A program made the position numbers and the translations under genes. A stretch of 10,889 bases of DNA, taken from NCBI GenBank assembly GCA_964591605.1, contig CAZQEN010000276.1:1-10889 (forward strand), read 5' to 3'. The stretch's first letter is position 1. Each line of letters opens with the position of its first letter. The stretch is from CAYLLT01 sp964591605. Lineage in GTDB: Bacteria > Planctomycetota > Phycisphaerae > UBA1845 > PWPN01. Below are positions 6,986 through 10,889 of this stretch, in pieces. The notes beneath the pieces were generated by a model. That model ran no database searches, had not been told where the DNA came from, and was given only the letters and a program-made list of their open reading frames with translations.

Positions 6986-7834
6986 CTACGTATCAAAACC
7001 GAGCAGCGCAAGACTGTCTCGATGGATCATCACTTCCATCTGGGCCTCATCCAGCCGCGGCAGGGCCGTCCCTTCCACCAGCTCGTTGAGACAGCGAAAC
7101 GCGCGGATGGAATCGTCCACCGTGGCGAACGGGTAATCGCTCCCGAAGAGCAGCTTGTGCCATACGCGGTATTCCTGAACGTACATCAGGCTGTGATAGA
7201 GTTGCAGCCGGCGGTAGTGGATCGCGCTGACGTCGGCGTAGACGTTGGGGTGTTTCCGGATCACCGCGACGCATTCGGGCTCGTAGGGATGTCCCAGATG
7301 GGCCATGACAATCCTCACGTCGGGAAACCGGATGGCCACGTTGTCCAGATGGCGGGGCAGCGTGCACTCCAGAGGGGCTTGGGACACAAACGTGGTTCCG
7401 GTGTGCAGCAGCACCGGCAGCCGATGGTTGGCAGCGTAGTGCCACAGCGGATCTAGGCGGACGTCATCGGGACGGAATCCGGCGTACATCGGCATCAGCT
7501 TGATGCCGCGGAGCCCCAGCTCATCATGCCCCCGCCGCATCTCCTCCTGCCAGCCGGGCTGCGTTGGATCCACCGCCAGAAACCCGATCAGACGCCGCGG
7601 ATCCTGCCGGACGTACTCGGCGACGTGATCGTCCTCGACCCATAAACCGCTGAGCCGGGCCTTGCCGCCAAAAACAATCGTGCGACAGTCATCGGGTGCC
7701 GAAGCCCGATAGGCATCGTAGCGGACCGTCAGGTCGAGATGATCCGCCCCCCACGCGCGCAGGGCCTGACGCTGGAAGTCATCCGAGAAGTGCCGGCCAT
7801 GAAGCCAGGCATGGCTGTGAACATCCACAATCAT
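6986..7834 (-). CDS. Amidohydrolase_2 (COG2159) family metal-dependent hydrolase/decarboxylase
   Basis: A 282-residue TIM-barrel protein of the amidohydrolase superfamily, COG2159 branch, which holds ACMSD- and gamma-resorcylate-type decarboxylases and LigI/PDC-type lactonases. Metal and active-site residues appear in order: DVHSH (H6, H8) at the first strand, VLLHTG (H144), VMAHLGHP (H179, H182) and LLFGSDYPF (D233). GIKLMPMY near 110-117 is the usual strand-4 segment. It is slightly short for the family (often about 280-340). The ATG at 7834 is chosen because the HxH strand starts immediately after it and it overlaps the preceding gene's stop in an ATGA, a mark of translational coupling. 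An upstream extension of 77 codons in this frame is antisense/overlap noise. The likely role is C-C or C-O bond cleavage (decarboxylation, lactone or amide hydrolysis) of a carboxylated substrate; which of these cannot be decided. Confidence 0.9.
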   Translation of the reverse strand: MIVDVHSHAWLHGRHFSDDFQRQALRAWGADHLDLTVRYDAYRASAPDDCRTIVFGGKARLSGLWVEDDHVAEYVRQDPRRLIGFLAVDPTQPGWQEEMRRGHDELGLRGIKLMPMYAGFRPDDVRLDPLWHYAANHRLPVLLHTGTTFVSQAPLECTLPRHLDNVAIRFPDVRIVMAHLGHPYEPECVAVIRKHPNVYADVSAIHYRRLQLYHSLMYVQEYRVWHKLLFGSDYPFATVDDSIRAFRCLNELVEGTALPRLDEAQMEVMIHRDSLALLGFDT

Positions 7835-8775
7835 GATGCCCGCCCCAGCGTGCACATCAGCCGCGCATAGAGCCGATCGATCTCGGCGATCGTCTCGGGA
7901 TCCAGAGTGAAGCCGACCGGGCCGCGGATGACCTGGTTCCGAAACACGCCCCGCCTGACCAACAAGTGTTTCTCCACGGCGATGAAGGCGTCCAAGCTGT
8001 TCTGCAGCACGATGATCGGAATGATCGCCGTCCACAGTTCGTAGGCGCGCCGCTCGTCGCAGCACTCAAGCGACCGCCACAGCGCGATGATGGCATCCAC
8101 GATCTCCGGCCCGGGCATCGTGCCAACCACGCCCCGGCGGAAGCTGTCCAGGAGGGTCAGGCCCCCGGTCCCCTCGAATACGCGAGCCCGACCTGCGGTC
8201 ATCTCGAGCAGCGCGGTCAGTCGCGGGCCGATCGGCATCGCCTCGGGCTTGAAAAGGACCCGATCACCCCAGGCGGCCAGCAGGCCGGCCTGCATCTTCA
8301 GGCTCAGCGGTCGCCCTACATACCCGCTGGCGTCCTGGATGATGAGCGGCAGGCGCGTGGCCTCGATGATGCGCTCGTAATACCGGTGAATCTCGAGCTC
8401 GTCGAGGGCAACGCTGACCGGCGGGATGGCCATCAGCGCATCCGCTCCGTTCGCCTCGGCGTGCCGTGCGAGCCGATCCGCCAACCGAGAGCATTCCGCG
8501 CCCACGCTGATGACCGTCCAGACGCGCCCTTCCGCGCGGCGGCAGATCCGTTCGGCCAGCACCTCACGTTCGTCGATGGCCAGGCGAAGTATCTCCGAGA
8601 CCATCGCCAATACCACACCGTCGACGCCCCGTTCGACCAGCCACTCTATCTCCTCGTCCAAGGTCGCTTCATCAATGGATTCGTCGGGGTGAAAAGGCGT
8701 CGAGAGCACCGGGAACACGCCCCGGAGCCCTCCCTGCTTACCCGTGTTCAGGGTCGTTGCAGGCTGCTCAGCCAT
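7831..8775 (-). CDS. Divergent dihydrodipicolinate synthase/N-acetylneuraminate lyase family protein
   Basis: A 314-residue TIM-barrel lyase of the DapA/NanA superfamily (GVFPVLSTPFHPDESID near residues 19-35 is the classic first strand). The Schiff-base lysine is kept (K176 in VLFKPEA). Two other signatures are changed: the G-x-TGE loop reads AMVSEILRL (58-64ish), and the Y-N-x-P motif that carries the proton-relay tyrosine reads IIQDASGY (145-152). A tyrosine (Y152) lies a few residues away. This Q-D variant occurs in a subgroup of the family whose chemistry is not settled to my knowledge. The start at 8775 has AGGT about 8 bases upstream; an ATG at 8811 would add 12 residues but lacks a better site. 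It is the first gene of the six-gene operon and overlaps the amidohydrolase start by 4 bases (ATGA). It probably handles a different keto acid from the canonical paralogue at the operon's far end (inference). Confidence 0.9.
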   Translation of the reverse strand: MAEQPATTLNTGKQGGLRGVFPVLSTPFHPDESIDEATLDEEIEWLVERGVDGVVLAMVSEILRLAIDEREVLAERICRRAEGRVWTVISVGAECSRLADRLARHAEANGADALMAIPPVSVALDELEIHRYYERIIEATRLPLIIQDASGYVGRPLSLKMQAGLLAAWGDRVLFKPEAMPIGPRLTALLEMTAGRARVFEGTGGLTLLDSFRRGVVGTMPGPEIVDAIIALWRSLECCDERRAYELWTAIIPIIVLQNSLDAFIAVEKHLLVRRGVFRNQVIRGPVGFTLDPETIAEIDRLYARLMCTLGRAS

Positions 8776-8929
8776 TGGGTACCTGCCAATCTCGACAGAT
8801 GTTTCTATCATGAAATCCGAACATCTCGCGGCTACATCATCCGTATTTCAACCAGTATCCGCGATTCCGCTCGCGTAGGCAGCCTGGTGACGTGGCGTCC
8901 CCCGCCCGCGACGCTGGCGCGGGCGCTGC
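8776..8929 (-). promoter_or_regulatory. Leader region likely to contain the operon promoter
   Basis: The 154 bases between the fusion-protein gene and the first aldolase gene are the longest gene-free stretch in the window, and positions about 8795-8875 are visibly richer in A and T than the flanking coding DNA. A TTGAAA hexamer on the minus strand (near 8850) could be a -35 element, but I find no convincing -10 partner at 16-18 bases. I therefore mark the region, not a specific promoter. Confidence 0.3.
8904..8924 (-). terminator. GC-rich stem-loop just after the fusion-protein stop codon
   Basis: GCCCGCG and CGCGGGC form a perfect 7-base-pair stem with a 7-base loop, beginning 5 bases after the TGA at 8930-8932. 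The position suits a transcript 3' end and would separate the fusion gene from the six-gene operon. No U-run follows on the minus strand, so an intrinsic terminator is doubtful; it may be a stability hairpin. Confidence 0.35.
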
Positions 8930-10669
8930 TCACGAGCCGCCCGCGGAACCTCGCCTCACCCGGGGCGGCGCCGCGTACGGAACCACATCGATCCGGCGAA
9001 AGAATATCTCCGCACTCTCAGACTGGATCTGGATCTTACCTCGGCTCGGCCGCACTTTCTCACACCAGTTCGCCAGTGTGCCGTTCACGACCACCCAAAT
9101 GGCGTCGCCCTGAACGATACAGTCCAGGCGGTTCCAGGCTCCGGCCGCCTTCTCCAGATCGGCCCGACCCCGGAAGCCCCGGGTGTCGGTCCAGCCGGGG
9201 TCGCGTCCGAACCAGTCAATTCTCCCGCGGCCGTTCAAAGTCACAGGAGCTCCTTCGAGGTCGTACACATGCCCACCGTCACGGGCCTTCGCTCTGCTCG
9301 TCAGCGTATATTTCGCGGTTGCATCACCGACGACGATGAAGTCCCCCGTACCGCCTTCGATGATCTGACACTCAATCCCGTACATCCAATGACCACTGTA
9401 AGCCCCCGGATCCCCGACCGAGTGCACGATAATCCCGCTGTCGCGGGCGGCGTCGGTCCGCGGCGGCCAGGTCTTCTCACCCCATCGATACTCGACGGTG
9501 AGCAGGTAGTCGGCAAACTCCTCGCGTGTGATGAGCCCGCCCCATTCCTCGCCAGAAATCCGAAGCAGCCCCTCTCTGATGCTGAACACGCTCCGTGGGT
9601 CCGCATTCAGGCCACGTTCTTTGAGCCAGGTATCGAACGCCGTCAGGTCGTTTCCGTTGAAAAGCACCCGAGGCGCCGGCGCCGTGCTCGAACGGCCCGT
9701 TTCGGGCGGGACCCACCACGCCATCGAGTCGCAGCCTTTGCCCGGCTCGAATCGCCCGATGATCTCGAGGCGCCGCAGATCGATGACGTGCGCCTCGTTG
9801 GAGCTCATGCTGGTGACGAATGCCCGGTCCTGCTCCGGGGTGATCAGGATACCGATCGGCTGGTTGCCCAGGCGCAATCGCTTCAGCTCGCGCCGGGTGG
9901 GGACATCGATGACCACCAGCTCGCCCTGGTTTACCCAGTTCGTCACCAGCGCCAGCCGGCCGTCGCGCGTGAATCGGATGCGCATCGGTGCCCCCGGGCA
10001 GGGCACCGTCTCGATCGCCCGGTTCCTGGCCGCATCGATGATCGTGATGTTGCCTGCCTCCAGGTTGCCGACCCACAGATACCGGCCGTCAGGCGTAAAA
10101 CTCATGCCCTCGCAGCCCTTGTCGCACGCCACCTGGGCAATCAATCGCCCGCTGCGCCGGTCGATCACGGAGACATTCCGCGTCTCGATGTTGGCCGTGT
10201 AGATCCGTTCGCCGTCCGGAGACACCTCCACCATGTGCGAGATCTGCCCGTGCGTGGGAATCGCCCGGATCAACCGGTTCTCGCGGGGATCAATCTCGAC
10301 CACGAAGCCCGACTGTCCGGCCGTGAAGTAGAGAGCCTGCCCATCCGGCGAGATGGCCGCGCCGTGGATGCGGACGAAGTCGCCCGTCGGAATCTGCAGG
10401 ACGTGCCGGCGCTCGACCAGGTCGATGACCGAGATGGTATTGCCCGGCTCGGCGTAGTTGGATACATAGGCGCAGCGGCGGTCGGGCGTGATCACCAGTT
10501 CGTGCGGATCGTGACCCAGCGGAATCCTGGCGATCGTTTCGAGCGTCCGGGGATTGACGAAGGACATCGTGTCCTCGTGCTTGTTCAGGACTATGAGCAC
10601 CGGATCCGCCGCCCTCAGCGGCGCAATCGTCGTCAACATCAGGCACAGCGCGACAAGGGGCTTGCTCAC
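8930..10669 (-). CDS. Secreted YVTN beta-propeller protein fused to a DUF1080 (3-keto-disaccharide hydrolase-type) domain
   Basis: A 579-residue exported protein. Residues 1-20 (MSKPLVALCLMLTTIAPLRA) form a signal peptide with an LRA/AD cleavage site. Residues about 21-320 are YVTN/cytochrome-D1-like propeller repeats, each with a strand such as ISPDGQALYFTA, VSPDGERIYTAN, FTPDGRYLWVGN or FTRDGRLALVTN followed by a VID-type strand. Residues about 333-565 are a DUF1080 (PF06439) laminin-G-like domain: LFNGNDLTAFDTW, SGIIVHS, GIECQIIEGGTGDF, WNRLDCIVQGDAIWVVVNG and GKIQIQSESAEIFFRRI are all typical. Some DUF1080 proteins cleave 3-keto-glycosides; others are of unknown role. I start at the GTG at 10669, which has AGGAG 7 bases upstream and begins directly at the signal peptide; an ATG/other start 10 codons upstream would add a non-signal-like stretch. 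The tail after 565 is basic and low-complexity. It lies 154 bases upstream of the operon on the same strand. Confidence 0.9.
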   Translation of the reverse strand: MSKPLVALCLMLTTIAPLRAADPVLIVLNKHEDTMSFVNPRTLETIARIPLGHDPHELVITPDRRCAYVSNYAEPGNTISVIDLVERRHVLQIPTGDFVRIHGAAISPDGQALYFTAGQSGFVVEIDPRENRLIRAIPTHGQISHMVEVSPDGERIYTANIETRNVSVIDRRSGRLIAQVACDKGCEGMSFTPDGRYLWVGNLEAGNITIIDAARNRAIETVPCPGAPMRIRFTRDGRLALVTNWVNQGELVVIDVPTRRELKRLRLGNQPIGILITPEQDRAFVTSMSSNEAHVIDLRRLEIIGRFEPGKGCDSMAWWVPPETGRSSTAPAPRVLFNGNDLTAFDTWLKERGLNADPRSVFSIREGLLRISGEEWGGLITREEFADYLLTVEYRWGEKTWPPRTDAARDSGIIVHSVGDPGAYSGHWMYGIECQIIEGGTGDFIVVGDATAKYTLTSRAKARDGGHVYDLEGAPVTLNGRGRIDWFGRDPGWTDTRGFRGRADLEKAAGAWNRLDCIVQGDAIWVVVNGTLANWCEKVRPSRGKIQIQSESAEIFFRRIDVVPYAAPPRVRRGSAGGS

Positions 10670-10676
10670 AGGAGAT

Positions 10677-10681
10677 CTCCT
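10677..10681 (-). promoter_or_regulatory. Ribosome-binding site of the propeller-DUF1080 gene
   Basis: AGGAG on the minus strand, 7 bases before the GTG at 10669, decides that start. It is half of a perfect 12-base palindrome, AGGAGATCTCCT (10670-10681), that abuts the start codon. Confidence 0.75.
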
Positions 10682-10686
10682 CGCAC

Positions 10687-10889
10687 TCAAGGTGCACACA
10701 CAAAAGTCTGTTCTTCAGTGACGAGTTGGATCAGGACCGACTCCTCGCCCACCGTGAGGTCCCGGATCACGGCGACCGCCCAGCCGCTGAATCTCAGCCC
10801 GAGCAGCACCGGGATTGAACGCAACGGAGGAGCGACTCTTGCGGCGGAGAGCATCGAACGACTCCACATCAGATGCGGACCCCCCGGCG
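10687..10889 (-). CDS. C-terminal fragment of an unrecognised protein (5' end outside window)
   Basis: A reading frame enters from the right edge and ends with TGA at 10687-10689, 17 bases before the GTG of the propeller-DUF1080 gene. About 67 residues are visible. The middle part (WAVAVIRDLTVGEESVLIQL, near the end) has mostly G or C at third codon positions, as in the neighbouring genes, which supports real coding. I recognise no family. The last dozen codons are less biased. Its orientation and closeness suggest it may be the gene upstream of the fusion gene in the same transcript. A chance open frame in GC-rich DNA remains possible. Confidence 0.45.
   Translation of the reverse strand, partial: PGGPHLMWSRSMLSAARVAPPLRSIPVLLGLRFSGWAVAVIRDLTVGEESVLIQLVTEEQTFVCAP

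Noticed and set aside
6020..7456. A 478-codon open frame on the plus strand across the aldehyde dehydrogenase, DUF3830 and amidohydrolase genes
   Set aside because: It spans three well-supported minus-strand genes and their gaps; the product is rich in H, R and Q with no domain pattern.
7835..8065. N-terminal extension of 77 codons on the amidohydrolase
   Set aside because: It is an out-of-frame reading of the upstream aldolase gene; the first catalytic strand (DVHSH) begins right after the ATG at 7834.
8776..8929. A specific sigma-70 promoter (TTGAAA near 8850)
   Set aside because: No acceptable -10 hexamer occurs at a 16-18 base spacing, so only the region is marked.
7966..9339. A 457-codon open frame on the plus strand across the divergent aldolase gene and the end of the fusion gene
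   Set aside because: Antisense shadow of clear genes, low-complexity and basic, no ribosome-binding site or motif.
1..10889. Mobile element, phage, CRISPR or defence system
   Set aside because: No transposase, integrase, terminal inverted repeats, direct-repeat arrays, nucleases or other defence domains are visible; codon usage looks uniform across the genes.

Overview
The window reads as ordinary, gene-dense bacterial chromosome with high GC content (strong G/C bias at third codon positions). The protein mix is a Gfo/Idh/MocA-type oxidoreductase, a DUF1080 (3-keto-disaccharide hydrolase-type) domain behind a YVTN beta-propeller, a VCBS/FG-GAP repeat protein and a PHP-domain hydrolase. This is typical of Planctomycetota, with Acidobacteriota, Verrucomicrobiota or a related environmental lineage as alternatives. 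That assignment is inference from gene content. I see no rRNA, tRNA, CRISPR array, transposase, integrase or phage gene, and no gene-free stretch longer than about 155 bases.

Left arm (1-3127, plus strand): three genes run rightward with short gaps (24 and 12 bases) and look like one transcription unit. They are the 3' part of a VCBS/FG-GAP beta-propeller protein cut by the window edge, a Gfo/Idh/MocA-fold oxidoreductase in which the usual EKP lysine is replaced (EAR), and a 420-residue PHP-domain metal-dependent hydrolase. This unit converges on the next one with only 29 bases between stop codons.

Centre (3157-8775, minus strand): six tightly packed genes form a probable catabolic operon. 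In transcription order they are a divergent DapA/NanA-type aldolase-lyase, an amidohydrolase_2 (COG2159) hydrolase or decarboxylase (ATGA overlap), a DUF3830 protein, an aldehyde dehydrogenase with a complete active site, an Asp/Glu racemase / maleate isomerase / arylmalonate decarboxylase family protein with both active-site cysteines, and a second, canonical DapA-type aldolase. The combination of C-C lyases, a metal hydrolase or decarboxylase, a two-cysteine isomerase/decarboxylase and an aldehyde dehydrogenase suggests stepwise breakdown of a small organic acid (sugar acid, or ring-cleavage/dicarboxylic acid type). The sequence does not identify the substrate, and I do not recognise the exact set as a named pathway.

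Right arm (8930-10889, minus strand): a secreted YVTN beta-propeller fused to a DUF1080 domain lies 154 bases upstream of the central operon on the same strand. It follows a probable C-terminal gene fragment that enters from the right edge. The most plausible candidate for something undescribed is the central six-gene operon with its two very different DapA-family enzymes. The altered active-site motifs of the Gfo/Idh protein and of the first aldolase are the clearest single-gene oddities.
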